From positions 23,794,501-23,858,500 of the forward strand of contig NC_135380.1 of NCBI RefSeq assembly GCF_049243985.1: DNA of 64,000 nt, in the 5' to 3' direction. The notes under the pieces were generated by a model. That model did not search any database, was not told the DNA's origin, and worked only from the letters and a program-made list of their open reading frames with translations. Positions within the stretch are counted from its first letter, which is position 1. Each line of letters opens with the position of its first letter. Shown here piece by piece: positions 12,010 through 22,575 of this stretch. The position numbers were made by a program, and so were the translations under genes. The stretch comes from Paroedura picta (lineage: Eukaryota; Chordata; Lepidosauria; Squamata; Gekkonidae).

Positions 12010-13741
12010 TAACCATTTAAATTACCCAAGTGTTGTTCCCACCTCACTTAATGAAAGTGCTGGGCTCACAAAAAAATGCTGCAGAATAAATACACTGGAG
12101 GGAAAAGAATGGTGCATAATGCAGGCACAGAATCCAAACTCAAATTGAAGGACCTGACTACTCGGGAAATCTACAGTAAGATGTTTTGTGCATAGTAGGC
12201 CAAAGCTTCCATCAGCATTCAGTTCAGAGCCAATGTGAATGGGGTATTAGCACGGTTGCATATTAGGGGATAAGCATACTTGGCTCCTCACAATGTCAAC
12301 TGCACTCATTTCTATGTCCATGTTTGTTTGTACTTGGGCTTAAAATGTTGGGGATGTTGTAAATCTTGCTATGAACATGTTTGACTGTTGAATTTGACAC
12401 ACTTGAAGGAGTCAGTCAGATGGAACCAATCACCTGTTTGGCCTCTTCTGAATAAGTTTTACTGAGGAACTTCTTCAAAGATCTCCTGAATGGATCTAGC
12501 TGACTGCACGGCTTACAACATTTCCTCACAGAGCAGAAGTATACAGGAGCAAAGGTCCGTCAATAGCCATGGTGACTGAAAGGAGGCTACAAACCTCTGA
12601 AAAGTAGTGCTAGGAAGCAGCATCACGGGAAGACTTTGGCTTCTATGACCTGTTTGTTTGGCCCTCCGGCAACTGGTCATCTACTGGACTCGATGGACCA
12701 TTAGTCAGATCCAGCAGGCTCTTCTTGTGTTCTTAAGACAAGCACATTTATTTATGGCAGCTGTACTTGGTCCTAACACAGTCTCCCTAACAACAGAACA
12801 CCTGTAGAAAAATAACCTGTAGAAAAATAGTTTAACATAACTATGGGGACACTGTGGCCACCAATTATAACTATGGCTGCTGTGCTTGTTTGTTCCCTTT
12901 TGAGTTTTGCAGAGAAATGTCTTAGATCTCATGGCCTTTTAATGGTTTTCTCCTTTGTGTTTCATTGAGTTCCTGCTCCACATTCCCTCCCCTCAAATAT
13001 CAAAAGACTGAACTTTGGCTTCTGCATGATTATATCAACCAATATTATGTCTTTTTTTCTGGCTCTGCTGCAATTGGTCTCAAATGTATTACCTATGATC
13101 TTTCCTGGAAGATTATACTACAAACTGGTTTTGGGGGGAAATGTAACAGCATCTGAGTCCAGTGGCACCTTTAAGACCCAACAAAGTTTTATTCAAGATA
13201 TAAATTTAAGTTATTTAGGTATAAGTTTAATAAAATGTTTTATTCAAGGTTTTATTCTGCTGCTTCAGACTAACACAGCTATCCTCCTAAATTTAGGTTG
13301 GGAAAATATGCAAAGAAAAGTATTGATTTCCATTCTTCCCTCTCCCCACATGCTCAGATCTCCTCACAGACAATGAGCTTTCTGCTGTTTTTATAAATGA
13401 TCTGTACATATGTTTTAATGGCAAAAGCCTAGCCAGTGGTGAAGGATGTTTGGAGAGAATAAATCTCCGTGTGAAGAACTGTTGCCATTTTTAATCTCTT
13501 TGCATTTACAGTGACAACCAGAACAAAACTGGGAATTGTCCCCCCCCCCAGCAAAACAAGCTATAATCTGCTGACTGATCGTTCATTTCCTGCATCTGAT
13601 GATGTGAGCTCAACAAAAGCTCCTCTTTTAATAATTCTGTCAATGTTTAAGGTGCCACAAGACTTTTCTGTTTGTGCCATGACATACAAACACGGCTTCC
13701 CCTCTGCAGTCTGTACCCAGAGATGCCGACCTCCCTCTAGG
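9661..13741. other. Gene-free stretch with simple repeats
   Basis: No coding exon recognised. It holds a short (AT)n run near 10,050, a perfect-stem hairpin at 11,396-11,438 and an (ATAC)n microsatellite. A CR1-like piece lies near 12,640-12,735 (motif GACTCGATGGACCATTAG, then CAGATCCAGCAGGC). The rest is unassigned. Confidence 0.5.
11914..12010. repeat. (ATAC)n microsatellite
   Basis: A run of about 20 ATAC units with (AT)n edges. Open frames of Ile-His-Thr-Tyr repeats here are artefacts of the repeat. Confidence 0.97.
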
Positions 13742-14060
13742 CAGCCTTTCTCAACATTTTACCCTTAAGAAACCCCTGAAACATTCTTCAGGCTTTGAGA
13801 AACCCCCGAAGTGGCACAGTTTTGCAGAATAGGGTTGTAAAGCATAGCCCACAGGCAGCCCCTTCCACCCCTTCCTGGCCCATTATTGGCCATTTGGGGA
13901 GGGGGGGAGGGGGGGAAGGAGTGTTGACATGACCATATATAGCTGATATATATCACTGATAAATGTTTTAACAAATCATTAAAAATATATAATAAATGAA
14001 TTAAGTCCCACTCATTCAGGAAACCCCAGGGTTTCACAAAACTTTGGTTCAGAAAGGCTG
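13742..14060. mobile_element. hAT-like non-autonomous element
   Basis: The left end CAGCCTTTCTCAAC and right end CAGAAAGGCTG form imperfect inverted termini. The inner motifs GAAACCCCTGAAACATT and CAGGAAACCCCAGGGTTTC are also partly complementary. A target duplication is not clear. No coding capacity. Confidence 0.6.
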
Positions 14061-17000
14061 CTCAAGAATGCCACCGTTGTTTACCCATCTTCGTTTTTCC
14101 CGATTATGAACTTTTCATTTCTATTTGTCCCCTCCCCCCCCAAACTTGTCAGCCTTTAACAAACATTTCCATTGTAATAGCCTCTGAGGCAATTTTTCAC
14201 AAAGAAAAAAAAAAAAAGGATACTGCCAGGTTCCACTCCCTCATTACTGTCGTGACACACCATAAATTAACACTTCAACCACAACTCAACCCAAGAACGA
14301 TTGAATTTCATGGATGTGTGAAGTGATATTTTGCGTCACCGCCGAAGAATCTGGGGGCTCCCTCTGTGGCCGTGGAAATGTAAACTCACCAGCCAACCAA
14401 CGCATCATGTTCCCAGCACTCTTGCCTCAAATGGATATTTCCTCCTTTATTATACATTTATTATAGCCGTTTAGGCACAACCCCATCCTGCTGCTTTATG
14501 AGAGGATCCTGCTGGGGATTTGGCCCGGCCTTATCAGTAAACACTTCTGAAGGTGACAAGGCTCTGCCAGTCTCTACCTGTTGCTTAGTACAAAATGAAT
14601 ACCAAGTCAGCCTAGTTGACCCAGAAAGGTAAAACAGTGTTGGTGGTCTGCTGGGATTAGTTTACCACTTTCTTGTTGGCACTTGGGGCCACTGATTTCC
14701 CTACAAACCCCGAGGAACACTCTCTTCCTTTCAGGGTCACTTAACCCTATCAAGACATTTGGCCAGTGTACTAAAAAAGGGGATTAGCAGAACATGAGGG
14801 CTTTTCTTATTGTTTGCCCTTCTATCGTTGATCCCTGGGGCAAAAAAATCATGCTTAAAGTAAAGATACAAAGCATTTGTCAAGAGTGATGAGAAAAGGT
14901 ATCCATGGAGGGTCTGTCTTGTACTAGTGACCTGAGGAGGGGATTTGAAAGGAAACATGTCCATTACATGAGTTACAGCTGCAGGAGCAGGAAAGGGTCA
15001 TACCAGTTTTACCACCATGCTTCTGTCTAGCTTTGTTCCACCTCCCTTTTTCTTTTGCTTTGCTTCCCTCCAACAATCTTTTCTTCCTCCCCTCCATGCC
15101 CTGGGTCCTCTTTTCTAGTCCAGGCTTGCTTCTTCCTTAAGCCCTCAAGTCTCCTTCTCTTGGAGCTCTACTTCCATTGCAGTTCCTCCTCTAGTTAACT
15201 CGCTTCCTGTACTCTCTCTTCCCTTTACCTCTTCCTTTCTTCTGTTCACTGTTTTATCTGTCTCATGATCTGTTAGGACCTCGCACAGTACCATTTCCAG
15301 CCAGGATAGCAGATCCCCTTGCCTTCTGAAATCTGCCCTACCAGAAGTGACCTATGTGGGGAAACCAATACACGCCCATCTCATTTGGCTATCCCCCGGC
15401 CACCTGGCAAACGAGACCCTGGCTGCCCAGTAGGGTCAGCTGTGTTCATTTACATGCTGTCTCATAGGGAGACCTGAGCCCATGGGACTCCCTGCCAACA
15501 GACTCCATCCCATGTAAACCCGCAGCTGTGACGAATTATCAACAGTGAAATGAACCCTCATGACACAGAACAAGGCTGTATTCCCATTAACACAGGGTGG
15601 GTGGGAGGGAAGCTGCTCTCCATGGGATCCTGGGCAAGAGGCCCAGGACCCGCACATGTGTCGCCTTTTATAGGTGCCACGGGTCCTGCCTCGCCCTGGC
15701 GCCTTGTGCGCCCAGACAACAGGCTGCTGGGATGGTCATGTCTACATGCAGCAAGCCCTCCGCAGGTGTCAACAAGTGGCCGTGGTGAGTCTCAGACGCT
15801 TTTTATCTTCTATCTTTTTTTCTTGTTGTGGTCTTCTAACTATCCTGAATTTTCAGAGGAGCTAGTTGATTAGTTGAAACCCTGACAACCCTTTTTTTTG
15901 TTTTCTCCCTCATTATTTCAAGGTGACCAAGTGTTGGAAAGGGGATTAGGGGAAGGCCACCACAGTGTGTAGGTTTTAATCTAACTCTTCACTTGACCTT
16001 CGTTTAGGTTGGTTCAGGCTTTTAGGCTGTTATTAGTTTGTCTTTCTTTTATTAGACTCCTGTTGGTAACCTTTAGTATTTCTATATTCTTTATAGTTCG
16101 AAGGTGTGTTCCGTGGGTGGGTGTTTTTCTTCTTACCTAGGCGAGAGTGGGTGTGTAGTGTTCGATCTCTCTTCCTTTTCCTTTGTTAAAATGAGTGAAA
16201 AACGGGGATGACAGGTTGATGGTGAACCTTTTATAAAAGCTAAGCAAAGTAGATTGGAAACGTTTAAATAAATAAACTAGGACTTCCCTGAGTGGCTGTG
16301 TCCATCTCGTGCACCCCCAGAGTCTCGTCCAGGAACAAAGAAGGCCAAAGCCTAGACACAGCAAAGAAATGCAAGCCTAGCTGTTCAAGGTGCTTCACTC
16401 ACTAGTCTTAGGCCGAGAGAAAACACCTCTCTAGATAATGGGTTCCCAAATGTTTTGAGGCTTGGAATTGTGAGGGGCCGTTGAGGGCCATCTCAAAATG
16501 GCTATTACATGAAGTGGAGTCAGATCTAAAATGGCTGCCATAAGAGGCAGAGCCAAGTATAGTATCTCTCCCTTCAAGTTGCAAAAGAGTTACAGAAGGG
16601 GAATTTTAAAAGAAATGAGGAAAAGACTGAAGGAAAAAGAAGAGGAGAAGGAACAAATCACTCAAGAAGAAGCAGAGACTTTACTGGGTTTCAAACCCAC
16701 ATTATCTTCACAACATGAGCATGTTAACAATCAACCACAACATAACCCAGAAGTGATTGAATTTCCTCTGTGGGTGAAAATGATACTTTGTGTCACCATT
16801 TAGGAATCTGATGCTTCAGATAAGACCATAGAAATGTTAATCCATCGACCAAGAAATACCTGTATTTCTGGGACTTTTGGCAAGAATTAACAGTTCCTCC
16901 TTTATTAAACAAACTGAATTTTAAATCTTAATTATTTTTTTTACAATGGATTAATAAATCATCCAAAAAGATAAATGATGTACTGGCTGCCCCTCGTAAG

Positions 17001-17454
17001 GGCTATGTTGATATTCTGAGACCCTAAACTTAGTAAGTTTACAAGAACCCATAGCATTAGCAAAAATGTGTATAGGATTTCAATTTTTTAAAAATGGCAT
17101 TTAGAGGCTCAACACAATATGAAACCCTAAACTTACTTAGCTTCTGTGTAAATCCAGCTCTGCTCTTCAAGTTCCACTAGAACTTCTGTTCGGTCATAAA
17201 CCTCAGTAGGAAGTCTATGACCCGACAATATAAGTATATAAATCCTCTGGCAAATGTTACAAGAATGTCTTGCCTAAATTCATTTTTCTTTCACTTAGAT
17301 TCTTTGGTACTGTACCCAAGCACCAATAAGTAGAGGCTTTAGGGAAGATGTCCAACTGCATGAGTTGGGTCCAACTTCTCCTTTCTAGGAACAGCTGTCT
17401 CTGGGGATACAATCATGATTCTGCTAAATAAATGTGGACTTCTGAGAAGCATCA
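14061..17454. other. Gene-free stretch with paired dispersed repeats
   Basis: About 14,250-14,460 and 16,700-16,910 are diverged copies of one repeat (shared ATTGAATTTC, TTTG(T/C)GTCACC and TTCCTCCTTTATTA). About 15,360-15,800 matches the repeat at 9,260-9,480. A 90-codon open frame at 16,531-16,803 lies inside the first family and has no recognisable domain. No gene seen. Confidence 0.5.
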
Positions 17455-17953
17455 GGCCCACCATTATAGGAAACTTTGATTCTACTCTCTCCCCATTCTC
17501 TGAAGCCACTTTGAAATTTTAGGTGAAGCCCAAAAGCAGATTGCATACCTCCTGATCCCCCTGAGACATTTCTCCAGGATTTCACCAGGTGTGCTCTTTG
17601 AGCCCTTTCCCAGCAAACAGTACTGAATTTCCAGTCAAAGTGGACAAGGCATATCCATGGTAGAGCTTTCCTCACTTGGCCAGCCCAGCCTTAATCCTCT
17701 TTTGAAGTTTTTCATCACTTCCCATGCATCATTTCAAAGAAGATCCCGATTTAGTACTGAATTTGTCCTTATCTGCATGCATCTCTGAAGAGGACTGCCA
17801 AGTATTGCCCTTATCATTGGACAATAAAAATACCAGCTTAGTCAGAAGCAAATATTTAATCCCTGTCAAGGTTCCTTTTACATATTAATTCACCCAGAAC
17901 AGCAGGGAAAGAGTGATGTTTCTCTCAACTTAGCCTCTCCCTCTTTTGGACTG

Positions 17954-17959
17954 TATAAA
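17954..17959 (+). promoter_or_regulatory. TATA box of PSP94-like gene A
   Basis: TATAAA lies about 85 bp before the start codon; transcription would begin about 30 bp downstream. The same element is at the matching place in genes B, C and D. Confidence 0.75.
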
Positions 17960-18043
17960 TCTGGATCCCAGACTTCCTGCAGACATTGGCAAGGACCATT
18001 CCTTCACAACCTGAGCTGATTCTCTCTATATTGCACAGCAAGA

Positions 18044-21000
18044 ATGGTAAGCAAGAATCCGGTTTGCATCTTATTATGGTCAATTGTTCATTTAATCTGG
18101 AAGGGCTCAAACTAATGAAAAGGTTGAATTAGAAGAGTAGATATTCCAGAGTGACAGTTCATGTCCTCTCCATGACTCCTGGTCCATCTAAGCCACACCA
18201 ACCCCTCTTTTCTGTCACTCCTGCCAGTGTAGAACTGCCAGCAATGCAGGCATCTTTTGGACACCAATCATGGCTGTTCCTTAAGATATTGGAGTTTTAT
18301 TTTGTTCTGTTAAACCTTTTCAGTACTGTTAATGCAGTTGTAATAGTGAAGAACTAAGTAAACTCTTGGTTTAGACCAATGGCTCTTGTACTTAAAGGTC
18401 ATAGAATCATAGAATAATAGAGTTGGAAGGGATCTCATGGGTCATCTAGTCCAACCCCCAGCACTATGCAGGACACTCACAACCCTATCACTTTGAACAC
18501 TTCTGAAAAACTGGCATTTACATCTAGTCAGTGTAAGATCTGAGCAGCTGAACGAGGAGCTACTCAGGATTCGTCATCTCTCATGGGCAGTATCTAGAGA
18601 GTTTTTATACAGCATAGTCCACTGCACTTATCTTTTGAGTTTTCCTTCCCCCTTTATAGGATTTTGAGGGCAAATAAATTATTTTCCAAAATAGTGTGCT
18701 ATGATGAGACACCACATCTGTATCTGTATGACTGCAGCCTTGCCATTGTTTGTTTGTTATTTATCCTTGAATTTATACCCCACCACTCCTAGCATGCCGG
18801 CCTTGTCGATTACTCCAATTTCTGAAGCAACCTGTTGAATCCTATGGCTTTTTATACACTAAAACTCTTTAAATAGAATTGATTGCAAAGCCTAAATGGG
18901 GTACAGAACTGAATGCATTTCTTGAAGATATTTTTAGCTGACTCTTCTTATGTTGCTTCTTTTCAGAAAGTCCTCCTGACCGTGGCCATTTCATGCATCA
19001 CCCTGTCCTTGTGTCATGGAGCTTGTTTTGTGCAAAAACCTAAAGTTGAAATGATAAAAGGTAATAATATCCAAGGGGTAAAGGTAAAGGTAAAGGTATC
19101 CCCTGTGCAAGCACCGAGTCATGTCTGACCCTTGGGGTGACGCCCTCCAGCGTTTTCATGGCAGACTCAATACGGGGTGGTTTGCCAGTGCCTTCCCCAT
19201 CCAAGGGGTAGAGGGTTATTTTTTGGTTCAAAATGTGATTTTGGCAGAATGCAATTTCTATGTATATCTGTACTTCCTACTTACATCAATATTATCCCAT
19301 GTGAAGTGTAGTATAGTAGCTACTTTGTTGGACTAGGTTCTGGGAGACCCAGGTTCAGATCTTCACTCTGTCATGGAAGCTTGTTGGGTGATGCTATCTT
19401 TCTCAGATAAACCTACCTCACAGGGCTGTCTTTTGATGAAAAATGGAGGAGGGGAGAACCATATTGTAAGCCACTTTAGGTCCCCATTGGGGAGATACAT
19501 AGGTATGTATATGCTGTCAACTTACAGCTAACATATTGTGATCCCACCAAGGAGCTTTTGAGCCAAGGGAGAAGCAGAGGTGGTTTGCCACTGCCTTCCT
19601 CTGCAGAACCTTCTTGGTGGTCTCCCATCCAAGTACCAATCAATGCTGTTTAGTTTCCAAGATCTGACAAATCGGGGTATTCCATGCTGTCTTCCCACCA
19701 TAACAGGGAGGAAAAAATGAGGTATAAATATTGCAGCTTATTAAGTTAGTATCATGGCTTTGACCAGAGAGTTCTGGATTTGGAGTGGTTGTTGAATCAT
19801 GACCAAATACCTTGACTTTTCACCCATTTAGCTGCTGCCATATTGTGAGGCAGGAATCTGAATGAGAAAGCTACTCTCCCCTCCCATATATTTAGGTTCC
19901 CTGTCCTATTCCTATTATGTCGAATGTCCTACACAATCTTACCATTATATTGGCATTTGGAAGTATCACTTTAGCTTCACTGATTCTGAGATCCAAAACA
20001 CCACCTTGATGAAAAAAAATATGATTCCGTAGGCTCCCTGGATAGGCAAAATGACTGTTAAACCCACTTAAAACTCCAGATTCTACAACAAACCCTTATG
20101 TCTGCATAGCCATCCAGTAGAAGCTAGTTCTGAGATCGCTTGTACTATGCTTCTGGCTCGCCAAAGTATCAAAGCAATATGCTTATAGATACTGTATGTG
20201 GGTTGCCATTTGCATGCCTCAGTGTAGCAGTGGCAGGAAATAGTGTCAGTGAAACAGACTCCCATGACATCACTTCCGGCTGCAAAACCAGAAGCAACAT
20301 CACCATGATGTGGGATGCTCTAGGATTCAACTGAAACTAGGTTTTTCCAGAATTGATGTTGTGCTGGTGTGGAGCCCCATTAGAGTATGTCCCACCCTCA
20401 AGTTCCCAGGGTTAACCAGCCACTATATGTACTGTGTGATTGTTATATGTGGCATTTCTCCTCATTTTGCCTTGATATTCTGGAGCTAGTTTTATTAATG
20501 GCATTTGGAGGCTATGGCATTAAAGCAGATAAAAATGACAGGAATTTCTCTCTCCCACATCAGGTAAACTTGTGATTGTACATGCCTGTATTGATCCTTA
20601 TGATAACAGCAAGTATGCCCCAGGGTCGAAGTGGAACACAGAAAACTGTCTGAGATGCAGCTGTAATAATAATGGAGAGATGACCTGCTGTGACAGGTAG
20701 GCTGAAGCCCAAATTTGAATGTATCTTGCCCTAAACTGGAGTTTTTTTCTCACGGGGAGAACAGGACAACAAAGCATCTGATAGATAACTGGTATCATTT
20801 CTAGGCAGATGGAGCTCCTGTTTGTGTTAAAGTGCCTCATTTAGAAGTTAACATGTGAACAGCTCTGATGACAGGCATTGTTGTAGGGTGCTTAGGCTAG
20901 GAGATATGGGCTCCGATCTCCACTGGAGCCCAGGGGTTGACCTTGAGCCAGGCACTCTTTCTCAGCCTAACCCACCTCAGAGTGTTGCTGGGAAGATAAC

Positions 21001-21859
21001 CGGGAAGAGAGGAGAGACTTGCACTGTATGAATCCCTTGGAAGAAAAATAGGATACAATGTAAGGTGATGCATGGACTGATAGATACAATATGCTGTGTA
21101 TTTGTTTCTTAAATTCACATCAGTTGGTCTGGTTGGACAGCCTTGGGAGGAAACTAATGCCAGAGGGTTTTTCCACTGGAACATGTGACATGAGGACAAA
21201 TTAAACTAAACTACGATTGAACTAGATGACCTTTTAACTCAATGGCTCTGTAAAAGATTCAGAATGTACCTCCCTGCCCATGGAATGCCCTCCCCCTTTG
21301 AAAGATCAAAGGAAGGCCTTTCATAACAAAGAGTGCACTTTCCAGAGATATTTCAGTCCTGGTATCTTTTTTCTAGATATTCAGATAACTTAGCACTGAG
21401 GCCACGGGCTCAGGTTCTGAGCTGCATTCCTTTGCAGTGTTTCATGGACAGAAGAGTGACTGAACTCAGCCACCTTAGGCTACTTACAGTCCTGTTGGAG
21501 ATGTGCTTACACAGCAGTTCTGTCAGAGCTATCTCAACGCAACCTACCTCACAGGGTTTCTGTTGTGGGGAGAGGAAGGAAAGGTGATTGTAAGCCACTC
21601 TAAGACTCCTTCTGATAGGGAGAAGCAGGGCATAAAGAACAACGCCTTCCCCTCTTCTTCTTCTAAACCTCCAATTCCAGATCCAGCAAACAAGCATTGC
21701 GCAAGTGAATAAAGACCTTGTTTTACATCTATTTGTTTTTGTTTCAGATATGGTGGCATTGCAGTCGTTGAAGGATGTGAAGCAGTTGCTGATCCAGAAA
21801 CCTGCATGTACAAATTCTATAAGACTGATGACCCTTCAGTCCCATGTCCATGGATTTAA
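18044..21859 (+). CDS. MSMB-like: PSP94 / beta-microseminoprotein-like secreted protein, gene A (four exons)
   Basis: Small secreted cysteine-rich protein of the PSP94 family, which includes MSMB and the snake small serum proteins. Several snake members bind venom metalloproteinases or CRISPs; the ligand here is unknown. Coding exons: 18044-18046 (ATG only), 18967-19060, 20564-20696 and 21748-21859. Splice sites are GT-AG, phases 0, 1 and 2, product 113 aa. A signal peptide (MKVLLTVAISCITLSLCHG, 1-19) precedes a mature part with ten cysteines at 21, 41, 61, 64, 66, 74, 75, 87, 96 and 110, the family number. WNTENC (56-61) and the CxCSC..CC block are typical. No upstream ATG lies in the short 5' leader. 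It is in the left inverted arm and converges on gene B. Intron 2 holds a SINE absent from B. No breaks seen. Confidence 0.9.
18398..18510 (-). mobile_element. CR1 LINE 3' end fragment
   Basis: Reverse complement of the CR1 3' end (CATAGAATCATAGAATAATAGAG, then CATCTAGTCCAACCCCC). It is in intron 1 of gene A. Confidence 0.75.
19069..19210 (-). mobile_element. Truncated tRNA-derived SINE in intron 2 of gene A
   Basis: GGTAAAGGTATCCCCTGTGC starts a 3'-end fragment of the same SINE as at 37.6 kb and 54.1 kb. A 12-bp target duplication, ATCCAAGGGGTA, lies at 19,069-19,080 and 19,199-19,210. Gene B has the empty site, so the insertion is younger than the inverted duplication. Confidence 0.9.
19315..19500 (+). 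mobile_element. Sauria-type SINE (present in both arms)
   Basis: GTTGGACTAGGTTCTGGGAG, then CTACCTCACAGGGC and GTCCCCATTGGGGAGA, are the usual marks. The matching copy is at about 28,890-29,095 in reverse. Confidence 0.8.
19505..19720 (-). mobile_element. 5S-rRNA-derived SINE (present in both arms)
   Basis: Read on the minus strand it carries a 5S-like stretch: AGATCTTGGAAACTAAACAG and GGTACTTGGATGGGAGACC, with the family tail motif CTGCAGAGGAAGGCAGTGGC. The matching copy is at about 28,690-28,885. Confidence 0.75.
21460..21665 (+). mobile_element. Sauria-type SINE in intron 3 of gene A
   Basis: CTACCTCACAGGGTTTCTGT, GATTGTAAGCCACTCTAAG and a TCTTCTTCTT tail mark it. The counterpart is at about 26,262-26,600 in arm B, so it pre-dates the inverted duplication. 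Confidence 0.75.
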
Positions 21860-21894
21860 AGCCCCACTTTGTTCCGTTCATATATGAAAACCTG

Positions 21895-21900
21895 AATAAA
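21895..21900 (+). terminator. Poly(A) signal of gene A
   Basis: AATAAA lies about 35 bp after the stop codon. Confidence 0.85.
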
Positions 21901-22034
21901 TCACTTCCTTCCATCTCTCTGTGTGTCTCTGGCTCTTGTTTGTTCTCTTCAAGGGTGTTAACAACATGTGTTTATTCAGATTGTTAAACAAAAATTAGAG
22001 TGGTCACTTCTGATGTGAATGTGATCATTTCTCT

Positions 22035-22575
22035 TAGAATCATAGAGTTGGAAGGAGCTATGCAGGCCATCTAGTCCAAACCCTGCTCAATGCAGGATCA
22101 GCCTGGAGCATCCACAATATATATCTGTCCAGCTGCTTGAAGACCTCCAGTGTGGGGGATCACACCATCTCCTTAGGCAGCCTATTCCACTGCTGAACTT
22201 CTCTGTGAATTCCCCCCCCCCGATATCTAGCCAGTATTGTTCAATGCATAATTTAAACCCATTACTGTGGGTCTTGTCCTCTGCTGCCAACAGGAAATGC
22301 TTCCTGCCCTCCTCTAAGTGACAGCCTTTCAAATATTTCAAGAGTGCAATCCTGTCCCCTCTCAACCTCTCCAGGCTTCCCCATTTTCAAGTCCCTCAGC
22401 CTTTCCTCAAAGGGCTTGTTCCCCAGGCCCTGGATCATCCTCATTGCTGTTCTTTGCACTCTCTCAATTTTGTCCACATCCTTTTGAAGTGAGGTCTCTA
22501 GAACTACACAAAGTATTACAGGTGTGCCCTGACCAATGTGGCTGTCACGAACATAGATGCAACCCCAAGAGACCA
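22035..22575 (-). mobile_element. CR1 LINE 3' fragment, inner end of left arm
   Basis: The minus strand encodes a degenerate CR1 reverse-transcriptase tail (DVDKIERVQRTAMRMIQG, KPFEERLRDL) and ends in the CR1 3' motif. The same fragment is inverted at 25,355-25,900, so it was there before the arms were copied. Confidence 0.85.

Larger units (their letters stand above)
17455..22575 (+). repeat. Left arm of a large inverted duplication (holds gene A)
   Basis: The sequence matches 25,355-32,045 in reverse orientation, from upstream of the promoter, through all four exons of gene A, to a CR1 fragment past its poly(A) site. Divergence is patchy by eye: about 10-12% in many places but only about 1-1.5% in about 19,845-20,345 and 20,657-21,113. 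Shared older insertions (5S-derived SINE, Sauria-type SINEs, CR1 3' end) pre-date the duplication. Confidence 0.88.

Noticed and set aside
9260-15800. Pair of similar segments as terminal repeats of one large element
   Set aside because: The copies near 9.3 and 15.5 kb are too diverged and irregular, and nothing with coding capacity was recognised between them. Left as a dispersed repeat.
16531-16803. 90-codon open frame with a charged coiled-coil-like middle
   Set aside because: The region is a copy of a dispersed repeat also present at 14.25-14.46 kb. No homologue was recognised and no exon structure is seen.
20083-20334. Open frames conserved in both arms (also at 28,064-28,315)
   Set aside because: They lie in intron 2 of genes A and B. 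The match reflects recent conversion or duplication of intron DNA, not a coding sequence.
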